A stretch of DNA of 64,000 nucleotides from an uncultured Prevotella sp. (GTDB taxonomy: Bacteria; Bacteroidota; Bacteroidia; Bacteroidales; Bacteroidaceae). This document shows positions 15,471 through 23,120 of this stretch, one piece after another (position 1 is the stretch's first letter; the number at the start of each line of letters is the position of its first letter). The notes under the pieces were generated by a model. The model ran no database searches. It had not been told where the DNA came from and was given only the letters and a program-made list of their open reading frames with translations. A program made the translations under genes and the position numbers. The DNA is taken from contig ONCJ01000003.1 in assembly GCA_900316295.1 (NCBI GenBank), forward strand, positions 1 through 64,000, written 5' to 3'.

Positions 15471-16619
15471 ATGAAAAAGTTAGTTTTATTGTTTGCTGTA
15501 GCAGCAATGACAGTATCAGCTTCTGCACAGAGCACTGTTTACGGAAGCAAGTTTACTGACAACTGGTATGTAGGTGTTCAGGGTGGTCTTGCAACCAAGA
15601 CAACTCAGAATCGTTGGTTGAGCAACACCAACCCATTCGCTGGTATCCGTCTCGGTAAGGACTTCACTCCTGCTTTCGGACTCGTAGCCGAGGGTAACGT
15701 TTACTTCAACGATCGCTCTGGAGTGACTGCAAGTGATCCAGATTTTTTTGATGGACAACAAATTGTTGTAGGTCACGTACGTGGTTGGCGTACAAAGACA
15801 TTCGCAAAGACTCTGAATGTAAACCTGCTTGCAAAGGTTAACCTGACCAACGCTATCGCTGGTTACACAGGCGAGCCACGTGCTTTCGAGGTTAGTGCTC
15901 TCTATGGTTTTGGATGGATTCACGGATTTGGCGACTATGAGTATGGTTATATTCCTACTATTGATTTTGATCGTACTCAGCTTGTTAAGCCTGTGTTGGA
16001 AGGTGGTGCGCTTAATGAGTTGACTTCTAAGGCTGCTGTTAACTTCGCATTCAACTTCGGTGCTGACAAGCAGTTCCAGGCATTCGTTGAGCCTTCTATC
16101 AACTTCTTCGAACTGAACAACTTCAAGTACAATATCGACAACTCTTTCGTACAGGTTACTGCAGGTCTCGTTTACAAGTTCAACAACTCTTGGGGTACTC
16201 ACAACTTCAAGCTTGCTGAGCTCCGCGACCAGGCTGAGATCGACGCTCTGAACGCTCAGATCAACGAGCTGCGCAACCGCAAGCCAGAGGTTATCACCAA
16301 GGAAGTTATCAAGGAAGTTCCAGTTGGCAAGGAAGTACGCGTAGAGGATCTCGTATTCGTAACCTTCGCACAGGGTAAGTACAACCTCACCAAGGAGGCT
16401 AAAGAGGCTCTTGACAAGGTTGCTGAGGGTGCTCACGTACAGGTTGTAGGTACCTGCTCTCCAGAGGGTAGCAAGGAACTCAACGATCGTCTGTCTCAGA
16501 ACCGTGCTAACGCTGTTGCTGACTACCTGAAGGGTCGCGGCGTTGTAGTTGACGAGGCAATCGGTAAGGGTGTACAGGGTACAACTTCTAACCGTCTGGC
16601 AATTGTTTACGTAAAGTAA
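15471..16619 (+). CDS. OmpA-family outer membrane protein
   Basis: A 382-residue protein: signal peptide MKKLVLLFAVAAMTVSASAQ, an N-terminal beta-barrel of about 240 residues (repeated amphipathic strands, for example WYVGVQGGLATKT and FRL-type ends), a short helical linker (EIDALNAQINELRNRKPEVI), and a C-terminal OmpA/peptidoglycan-binding domain (VQVVGTCSPEGSKELNDRLS then NRANAVADYLKGRGV). It anchors the outer membrane to the wall. Codon use is skewed to the preferred set (AAC, GGT, GTT), in line with high expression. Own promoter and terminator: a single-gene unit. Confidence 0.93.
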   Translation: MKKLVLLFAVAAMTVSASAQSTVYGSKFTDNWYVGVQGGLATKTTQNRWLSNTNPFAGIRLGKDFTPAFGLVAEGNVYFNDRSGVTASDPDFFDGQQIVVGHVRGWRTKTFAKTLNVNLLAKVNLTNAIAGYTGEPRAFEVSALYGFGWIHGFGDYEYGYIPTIDFDRTQLVKPVLEGGALNELTSKAAVNFAFNFGADKQFQAFVEPSINFFELNNFKYNIDNSFVQVTAGLVYKFNNSWGTHNFKLAELRDQAEIDALNAQINELRNRKPEVITKEVIKEVPVGKEVRVEDLVFVTFAQGKYNLTKEAKEALDKVAEGAHVQVVGTCSPEGSKELNDRLSQNRANAVADYLKGRGVVVDEAIGKGVQGTTSNRLAIVYVK

Positions 16620-16668
16620 TCAATACGACACAGAATTAAAGTAATAACCTTATTACAATAAGTCGAGT

Positions 16669-16699
16669 CCCCGATGCGAGAGCATCGGGGATTTTTTTT
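16669..16699 (+). terminator. Terminator of the OmpA gene
   Basis: CCCCGATGC (16669-16677), loop GAGA, GCATCGGGG (16682-16690), then eight T. Confidence 0.92.
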
Positions 16700-16718
16700 G
16701 TTTGTAAACATCTAATTT

Positions 16719-16748
16719 TCAATTATCAATTATCAATTATCAATTATA
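16719..16748 (+). repeat. CAATTATCAATTAT tract
   Basis: Four tandem copies of the heptamer-like unit CAATTAT/CAATTAT just ahead of the ilvD promoter. Confidence 0.6.
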
Positions 16749-16754
16749 ATTTTG

Positions 16755-16762
16755 TAACTTTG
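16755..16762 (+). promoter_or_regulatory. -7 box of the ilv operon
   Basis: TAACTTTG with a 44-base leader to the ilvD ATG. No -33 TTTG and no leader peptide or attenuator seen here. Confidence 0.6.
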
Positions 16763-16806
16763 CAGCCAAATATACTTTTAATAGGCATCTTTATTAGCGA
16801 AAAGAT

Positions 16807-18618
16807 ATGAAACATCAGTTGCGTAGTGCAGTATGCACAGAAGGTAGAAAGATGGCGGGAGCCCGCGCCCTGTGGGTTGCCGCAGGTATGAAACATGAGC
16901 AGTTTGGCAAACCAATCATTGCCGTTGTCAATTCTTTTACACAGTTTGTTCCAGGACATACACACCTTCATGAGATAGGTCAGATAGTGAAGCAGGAGAT
17001 AGAGGCTATGGGCTGCTATGCTGCTGAGTTTAACACTATTGCCATAGATGATGGTATCGCTATGGGACACGACGGTATGCTCTATTCTCTGCCCAGCAGG
17101 GACATCATAGCCGACTCTGTGGAATACATGGTGAATGCTCATAAGGCTGATGCCATGATATGCATATCCAATTGTGACAAGGTGACTCCAGGTATGCTCA
17201 TGGCGTCTATGCGACTGAATATCCCTACTGTGTTCTGCTCAGGCGGACCTATGGAGGCAGGACGTTGGCGCGGAGAGAATGCCGACCTTATCACCGCAAT
17301 GGTTAAGGGTGCCGATCCGTCGGTTACCGATGAGGAGATCAGAGAGATAGAACAATGTGCCTGTCCTGGCTGTGGTAGCTGCTCAGGTATGTTCACAGCC
17401 AACTCCATGAATTCGCTTACCGAAGCCATCGGACTGTCACTTCCTGGCAATGGCACCATCCTCGCTACTCATACCAACCGTGTGGAGCTGTTCAAAGCAG
17501 CTGCCCGACAGGTAGTTAAGAACGCCTTTGCATACTATGAGGATGGTGATGAGAGCGTGTTGCCACGCAGCATCGCTACCCGTGATGCCTTCCTTAACGC
17601 TATGACTCTCGACATCGCAATGGGTGGTAGTACCAATACCGTACTCCATCTGTTGGCTGTGGCACAAGAGGCTGGTGTAGACTTCAAGATGCAGGATATC
17701 GACCAGTTGAGCAGGAAGGTTCCTTGCCTCTGCAAACTCGCACCTAACACCCAGAAATACAGCGTACAGGAATGCAATCGTGCTGGTGGAATATTTGGTA
17801 TTATGAACGAATTGTCGAAGGGTGGACTGCTTCGTCTCGACGCAAAGAGAGTAGACGGAAAGACACTCGGCGAACAGCTTGATACTTACGATATTACTAA
17901 GGAAAATATCTCTGAGGAGGCAAACCGTATCTATCAGAGTGCACCAGGCAACAAGTTCTCCACGCAGATTGGTTCACAGTCTGCCGAGTGGGGCACGCTC
18001 GATACCGACCGTACTAATGGCTGCATACGTGACTTGGAACATGCATACACCAAGGATGGCGGACTGGCTGTGCTCTTTGGTAATATAGCACAGGATGGAT
18101 GTGTCGTCAAGACGGCTGGTGTAGATGAGGAGCTGTGGCACTTTGAAGGACCTGCCGTAGTCTTTGATTCTCAGGAAGATGCTTGCGATGGCATTCTTGG
18201 CGGTAAGGTGAAGAGTGGCGACTGCGTCGTCATCACCCATGAGGGACCTAAGGGCGGACCAGGTATGCAGGAGATGCTCTATCCTACATCGTATATCAAG
18301 TCGATGCACCTCGGCAAGGAGTGTGCCCTCATCACAGACGGACGCTTCTCTGGCGGTACCAGCGGACTGAGTATCGGACATATCTCGCCAGAGGCCGCTT
18401 CGGGGGGAAATATCGGAAAGATAAAAGATGGAGACATCATAGAAATAGACATCCCTAATCGCAGCATCAACGTCAAGCTGAGCGACGACGAACTTGCTGC
18501 ACGCCCGCAACAGCCGCTGAAGCGTAACCGAGTGGTCAGCAAGGCATTACGTGCATATGCACAGAGCGTGTCAAGTGCTGACAAGGGTGGCGTGAGAATC
18601 CTGAATGAGGAGGTTTAG
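16807..18618 (+). CDS. ilvD: Dihydroxy-acid dehydratase
   Basis: Iron-sulphur enzyme for the third step of valine/isoleucine synthesis, dehydrating dihydroxy acids to oxo-acids. The 603-residue protein has the cysteine motifs [17 protein letters not shown] and [19 protein letters not shown], and the C-terminal [20 protein letters not shown]. First gene of ilvD-ilvB-ilvN-thioesterase. Confidence 0.96.
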   Translation: MKHQLRSAVCTEGRKMAGARALWVAAGMKHEQFGKPIIAVVNSFTQFVPGHTHLHEIGQIVKQEIEAMGCYAAEFNTIAIDDGIAMGHDGMLYSLPSRDIIADSVEYMVNAHKADAMICISNCDKVTPGMLMASMRLNIPTVFCSGGPMEAGRWRGENADLITAMVKGADPSVTDEEIREIEQCACPGCGSCSGMFTANSMNSLTEAIGLSLPGNGTILATHTNRVELFKAAARQVVKNAFAYYEDGDESVLPRSIATRDAFLNAMTLDIAMGGSTNTVLHLLAVAQEAGVDFKMQDIDQLSRKVPCLCKLAPNTQKYSVQECNRAGGIFGIMNELSKGGLLRLDAKRVDGKTLGEQLDTYDITKENISEEANRIYQSAPGNKFSTQIGSQSAEWGTLDTDRTNGCIRDLEHAYTKDGGLAVLFGNIAQDGCVVKTAGVDEELWHFEGPAVVFDSQEDACDGILGGKVKSGDCVVITHEGPKGGPGMQEMLYPTSYIKSMHLGKECALITDGRFSGGTSGLSIGHISPEAASGGNIGKIKDGDIIEIDIPNRSINVKLSDDELAARPQQPLKRNRVVSKALRAYAQSVSSADKGGVRILNEEV

Positions 18619-18674
18619 AGTTTTGTAGTTTTGGGTTTTAGAGTTTTTGAGTTATAGAGTTTTGGATTGAACTC

Positions 18675-20405
18675 ATGAAGAACAACGAATATAAAGGTCT
18701 GAGAGACAGAATAACAGGAGCAAAAGCTCTGATGAGAGCGTTAAAGGCAGAGGGAGTGAAGACCATCTTCGGCTATCCTGGCGGTAGTATCATGCCGGTC
18801 TATGATGCTCTATTCGACTATACGCGAGGCGAGAAGAAGTGCTTCGACCACATACTTGTACGCCACGAACAGGGCGCAACACATGCCGCCGAGGGCTATG
18901 CCCGTGTTAGTGGTGAGGTAGGTGTGGCGCTGGTGACAAGTGGTCCTGGTGTCACAAATACCCTGACGGGTATAGCCGATGCCATGCTCGACTCTACGCC
19001 TATCGTGGTTATTGCCGGTCAGGTGCCCATCTCGGCACTTGGTACCGACGCCTTTCAGGAGGTAGACCTCGTAGGTGTGGCACAACCTATTTCCAAGTGG
19101 AGCTACCAGATACGCCGTGCTGAGGACATAGCTTGGGCGGTGAGCCGTGCGTTCTATATCGCGCGCAGCGGTCGTCCTGGTCCTGTAGTGCTCGACTTCG
19201 CTCGTAATGCACAGGTAGAGGAGATCGACTGGGAGCCGCAAAAGGTGGACTATGTCCGTTCGTATGAACCTTATCCCAAGGCAAGCGAGGCTGCTATACG
19301 CGAGGCTGCCGAGCTCATCAACAACGCCAAGTGTCCGTTGGCGCTGGTAGGGCAGGGCGTAGAGCTTGGTAATGCTCAGCAAGAGCTGAAGGCATTCTTG
19401 GAGAAAGCCGACATTCCCGCAGGTCGTACTATGTTGGGACTGAGTGCTTTACCATCAAATCATCCATTGAATGTCGGCATGTTGGGAATGCATGGCAACT
19501 ATGCTGTCAATCTGAAGGAACAGCAATGTGACGTCTTGATAGCCATCGGCATGCGTTTCAGCGACCGTGTGACGGGTAATGTCAATCACTATGCCAAGCA
19601 AGCAAAAGTAATTCATCTGGATATTGACCCGAGTGAGATTGACAAGAACGTGAAGACCGATGTGGCAGTGGTGGCAGACTGTAAGGAGTCGTTGCCAGCA
19701 ATCACAGCCCTTCTCAAAGAGAACAAACATCAGGAATGGCGTGACTCATTCAAGGAACTGGATGAGAAGGAGCGCACTAAGGTGATAGAACCGGCAATCC
19801 ATCCGCAAGACGGTCCGCTATTGATGGGTGAGGTGGTGAATGCAGTTGCCGAACAGTCGCCCGACAATACGGTTCTTGTTACGGATGTCGGTCAGAATCA
19901 GCTCTTTGCCACACGCTATTTTAAATATCATCATCATCGTAGCATCTGTACCAGCGGCGGACTGGGCACGATGGGTTATGGTATGCCGGCAGCCATCGGA
20001 GCCACCTTTGCTGCTCCTGAGCGCCCTGTGGTATGTTTCATGGGCGATGGCGGCTTCCAGATGTGTATCGAGGAGTTAGGTACCATCATGGAATGGAAGG
20101 TGCCGGTAAAATTGATTATACTCAATAACAACTATCTTGGCAACGTTCGCCAGTGGCAGGATATGTTCTGGATGCGCCGTAAGTCGTTCACGAAGATGAT
20201 GAATCCGTGTTATGAGCTGATAGCCCAGGGCTACGGCATTCCATACCGAGCCGTGACCGACCGTAAAGATCTGGCTGAGGCTGTGGAGCAGATGCTCACG
20301 ACCGACGGACCTTTCATCCTCGAGTGTGCTATCAAGGAGGATGATGACGTGCTGCCGATGACACCTCCAGGCATGAATGTCGACGAGATGATGCTTGAGG
20401 TTTAG
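18675..20405 (+). CDS. ilvB: Acetolactate synthase, catalytic subunit
   Basis: Condenses pyruvate (or pyruvate plus 2-oxobutyrate) to acetohydroxy acids. The 576-residue ThDP/FAD enzyme shows VKTIFGYPGGSIMPVYD, the catalytic glutamate in HEQGATHAAEGYARVSG, TSGPGVTNTLTGIADAMLDS, the FAD region, and the ThDP motif MGDGGFQMCIEELGTIMEWK...NNNYLGNVRQWQ. Followed after 37 bases by its regulatory subunit. Confidence 0.96.
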   Translation: MKNNEYKGLRDRITGAKALMRALKAEGVKTIFGYPGGSIMPVYDALFDYTRGEKKCFDHILVRHEQGATHAAEGYARVSGEVGVALVTSGPGVTNTLTGIADAMLDSTPIVVIAGQVPISALGTDAFQEVDLVGVAQPISKWSYQIRRAEDIAWAVSRAFYIARSGRPGPVVLDFARNAQVEEIDWEPQKVDYVRSYEPYPKASEAAIREAAELINNAKCPLALVGQGVELGNAQQELKAFLEKADIPAGRTMLGLSALPSNHPLNVGMLGMHGNYAVNLKEQQCDVLIAIGMRFSDRVTGNVNHYAKQAKVIHLDIDPSEIDKNVKTDVAVVADCKESLPAITALLKENKHQEWRDSFKELDEKERTKVIEPAIHPQDGPLLMGEVVNAVAEQSPDNTVLVTDVGQNQLFATRYFKYHHHRSICTSGGLGTMGYGMPAAIGATFAAPERPVVCFMGDGGFQMCIEELGTIMEWKVPVKLIILNNNYLGNVRQWQDMFWMRRKSFTKMMNPCYELIAQGYGIPYRAVTDRKDLAEAVEQMLTTDGPFILECAIKEDDDVLPMTPPGMNVDEMMLEV

Positions 20406-20442
20406 TGCATAGTTTTTAGTTTTTAGTTTTTAGTTTTTAGAA

Positions 20443-20997
20443 ATGGAAAAAAAGAAGCTCTATACCCTCTTGGTCTATTCCGAGAATGTGGCAGGTATCC
20501 TGAACCAGATTACTGCCGTCTTCACCCGTCGCCAGGTGAATATTGAGAGTCTCAACGTGTCTGCGTCGAGCATACAGGGTATACATAAATATACTATCAC
20601 GGCGTGGAGTGACCTTGATCAGATTGTCAAGATTACCAAGCAGATAGAGAAAAAGATTGATGTCGTCAAGGCTGACTATTATACTGATGACGAGATATTC
20701 ATCCATGAGGTAGGACTATATAAGATATCGACTGCCAAGCTGATGGAGAATCCCGAAATATCGCGTGCCATACGTTGGCATGACGCACGTATGATGGAGG
20801 TCAATCCTACATACACCACCGTCCAGCTGGCAGGTGTGACCGAGGATATCACCAATCTGTATGACAAACTGAATGAGTTTGGCTGTATCCTGCAATACGG
20901 TCGTAGCGGTCGTATAGCCGTCACCAGAAGCAAGGAGGAGGCCATCTCCGACTATCTTAACACACGTGAGCAGGAGCGAAATGGAAACATTGGATAA
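20443..20997 (+). CDS. ilvN: Acetolactate synthase, regulatory subunit
   Basis: The 184-residue regulatory subunit has an N-terminal ACT domain (KKLYTLLVYSENVAGILNQI, VFTRRQVNIESLNVS) that binds valine, and a C-terminal activating domain (FGCILQYGRSGRIAVTRSKE). It overlaps the thioesterase start by 17 bases, which suggests translational coupling. Confidence 0.93.
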   Translation: MEKKKLYTLLVYSENVAGILNQITAVFTRRQVNIESLNVSASSIQGIHKYTITAWSDLDQIVKITKQIEKKIDVVKADYYTDDEIFIHEVGLYKISTAKLMENPEISRAIRWHDARMMEVNPTYTTVQLAGVTEDITNLYDKLNEFGCILQYGRSGRIAVTRSKEEAISDYLNTREQERNGNIG

Positions 20998-21754
20998 AGT
21001 AGGGTGCTATCCCTTTCTGGCAGAGCCGTTCCATTGTGACTTCTCGGGCCGACTCTTCCTCGGACATTTAGGCAATCACATGCTCAACGCAGCCGACTTC
21101 CATAGTACCGACCGTGGCTTCGGCATGCGCTATCTGCTGACTGTCAACCGCTCGTGGGTGCTCTCACGACTTGCCATCGAGATGACGGAGATGCCACGGA
21201 TGTATACTCGCTTTAATGTAGAGACGTGGGTGGAGAGCGCCATGCGCTATTTCACTAACCGTAACTTCGCCGTCCGTGGCGAGGATGGCACCATCTATGG
21301 CTACGGACGCAGCATCTGGGCGATGATAGATACCGAGACGCGCCAGCCTACCGACATCCTTTCCATTAACGACGGCTCCATAAACAGCTGGATAGAGAAG
21401 GAGAAAACGTGTCCTATCGACAAGGGAGGCAGAGTACGGATGAGCGACGACGCCGAGTTCGTGCGTACCATAGAGACCAACTATAACGATGTCGACATCA
21501 ACGGACATATCAACTCCGTGAAGTACATCGAGCATGTGCTCGACCTGTGGCCACTCGAATGGTACAAGGAGCACACCATCCGTCGCTTTGAGATAGCATA
21601 TGTGGCAGAGGCTCACGCTGGCGACACGCTCTCGTTCTATCGTGAGAAGATAGCGGCAGAAGCAGAAAACGGTGCGGCAGAAGACGAATATTGCATACGC
21701 ATAGTGCGTACCGACGGCACGGAATGTTGTCGCAGCAAGGTGATCTTCCGCTGA
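20981..21754 (+). CDS. Acyl-ACP thioesterase
   Basis: A 257-residue member of the FatA/FatB-type acyl-ACP thioesterases (double hotdog). Visible: FHCDFSGRLFLGHLGNHMLN, RSWVLSRLAIEMTEMP, RNFAVRGEDGTIYGYGRSIW, and in the second half NYNDVDINGHINSVKYIEHV with the conserved Asn/His pair. It releases fatty acids from ACP. The ATG at 20981 was preferred over an in-frame GTG at 20966. Being coupled to ilvN inside a branched-chain amino acid operon, it may act on branched acyl chains primed by Val/Ile/Leu derivatives; that link is an inference. Confidence 0.86.
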   Translation: METLDKVGCYPFLAEPFHCDFSGRLFLGHLGNHMLNAADFHSTDRGFGMRYLLTVNRSWVLSRLAIEMTEMPRMYTRFNVETWVESAMRYFTNRNFAVRGEDGTIYGYGRSIWAMIDTETRQPTDILSINDGSINSWIEKEKTCPIDKGGRVRMSDDAEFVRTIETNYNDVDINGHINSVKYIEHVLDLWPLEWYKEHTIRRFEIAYVAEAHAGDTLSFYREKIAAEAENGAAEDEYCIRIVRTDGTECCRSKVIFR

Positions 21755-21801
21755 GCGAAACGTTAGCAATATAAAAAAATAGTATAAATAATGTCGGAAA
21801 A

Positions 21802-21833
21802 TTTGGTTGTTTGCTTATAAATAGATAATTTTG
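21802..21833 (+). promoter_or_regulatory. Separate promoter of ilvC
   Basis: TTTG (21802-21805), 20 bases, TAATTTTG (21826-21833), a full consensus match. The resulting leader is about 145 bases long, far longer than neighbours. Confidence 0.78.
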
Positions 21834-21839
21834 CAACTC

Positions 21840-21985
21840 GATAAATAAAAGTAGAGCCCTTGTCGTTTTCTCGAGTAGGAGATGAATGGACTGGTAAGAC
21901 GACTGCTCTCGGGTAGGGCGGGCATAGTTCAAGGGGAAAAGTATCACCGCAGTTGTGAAAGACTGCACAAACAACACACACAATT
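21840..21985 (+). promoter_or_regulatory. Structured leader of ilvC, candidate cis-regulatory RNA
   Basis: AGAGC (21853-21857) pairs with GCTCT (21905-21909), and inside it GTCGTTTT (21862-21869) pairs over eight positions with AAGACGAC (21896-21903; one G-U). A competing pairing GCCCT (21856-21860) with AGGGC (21915-21919) overlaps the outer helix. The apical part holds AGGAG-ATG (ATG at 21882), opening a 38-codon frame beginning MNGLVRRLLSG that runs into ilvC in another frame. No T-run follows, so any control would act on translation or processing. No known RNA class was recognised. Confidence 0.55.
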
Positions 21986-23029
21986 ATGGCAGAAATGAAT
22001 TTCGGTGGCGTTATCGAGACTGTAGTCACCAGTAAGGAGTTTTCATTGGAGAAGGCACGCGAAGTGCTCAAGGACGAGACCATCGCCGTTATCGGTTATG
22101 GTATTCAGGGACCTGGTCAGGCTTGCAACCTGCGCGACAATGGCTTCAACGTAATCGTTGGCCAGCGTGAGGGAAAGACCTATGAAAAGGCAGTAGCTGA
22201 CGGATGGGTACCAGGCAAGACTCTCTTCTCTATCGAAGAGGCTGTACAGAAGGGTACCATCGTATGTATGCTGCTCTCTGACGCAGGACAGATACAGGTA
22301 TGGCCAAAGATCAAGCAGTACCTCACTCCTGGCAAGACTCTATATTACTCACACGGCTTCGCAATCAACTGGAGCGACCGTACGGGCGTGGTTCCTCCAA
22401 AGGATATCGACGTTATCCTCGTCGCTCCTAAGGGTTCGGGCACCTCTCTGCGTACCATGTTCTGCGAGGGTCGTGGTCTGAACTGCTCATACGCAGTATA
22501 TCAGGATGCCAGCGGCAAGGCAGAGGAGAAGACCATCGCCTTCGGTATCGGTATCGGCGCAGGCTATCTGTTCAAGACCACCTTTGAGCGTGAGGCTACC
22601 TCAGACCTCACCGGTGAGCGTGGCTCGCTGATGGGAGCCATCCAGGGCTTGCTTCTGGCTCAGTATGAGGTGCTTCGTGAGAATGGTCACTCACCTTCTG
22701 AGGCATTCAATGAGACCGTTGAGGAGCTCACACAGAGCCTTGGCCCGTTGTTTGGCGACAAGGGTATGGACTGGATGTATGCCAACTGCTCTACCACAGC
22801 ACAGCGTGGTGCGCTCGACTGGGCACCTCGTTTCCACGATGCCATCAAGCCTGTTATGCAGCAGCTCTATGAGTCTGTGAAGAGTGGTAATGAGGCACAG
22901 ATCTCTATCGACGCCAACTCTAAGCCTGACTATCGTGCAGGTCTGGAGAAGGAACTTGAGGCTATGCGTAATCAGGAGATGTGGCAGGCTGGTGCTGTAG
23001 TACGTCAGCTGCGTCCTGAGAACAACTAA
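21986..23029 (+). CDS. ilvC: Ketol-acid reductoisomerase
   Basis: Second step of valine/isoleucine synthesis: isomerises and reduces acetohydroxy acids with NADPH and Mg2+. The 347-residue class I enzyme shows AVIGYGIQGPGQACNLRDNG, APKGSGTSLRTMF, and the metal-binding ATSDLTGERGSLMGAIQGL and FNETVEELTQSL. It has its own promoter and long leader, so it can be expressed apart from ilvDBN. Confidence 0.95.
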   Translation: MAEMNFGGVIETVVTSKEFSLEKAREVLKDETIAVIGYGIQGPGQACNLRDNGFNVIVGQREGKTYEKAVADGWVPGKTLFSIEEAVQKGTIVCMLLSDAGQIQVWPKIKQYLTPGKTLYYSHGFAINWSDRTGVVPPKDIDVILVAPKGSGTSLRTMFCEGRGLNCSYAVYQDASGKAEEKTIAFGIGIGAGYLFKTTFEREATSDLTGERGSLMGAIQGLLLAQYEVLRENGHSPSEAFNETVEELTQSLGPLFGDKGMDWMYANCSTTAQRGALDWAPRFHDAIKPVMQQLYESVKSGNEAQISIDANSKPDYRAGLEKELEAMRNQEMWQAGAVVRQLRPENN

Positions 23030-23087
23030 AAAAATATTCTGACCTCCGAGGGTATAGTCACGGATTTTGGATTGTAGACTATGCCGG

Positions 23088-23119
23088 ACTGAGTATCTTC
23101 GTGATACTCAGTTTTTTTT
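23088..23119 (+). terminator. Terminator of ilvC
   Basis: ACTGAGTATC (23088-23097), loop TTCGT, GATACTCAGT (23103-23112), then a T-run to 23119, adjacent to the recQ stop codon on the other strand. Confidence 0.9.
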
Positions 23120-23120
23120 G

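Noticed and set aside
16763..16806. Search for a branched-chain leader peptide before ilvD
   Set aside because: The leader is only 44 bases, with no small frame of Ile/Val/Leu codons and no terminator hairpin; the hairpin just upstream belongs to the OmpA gene.
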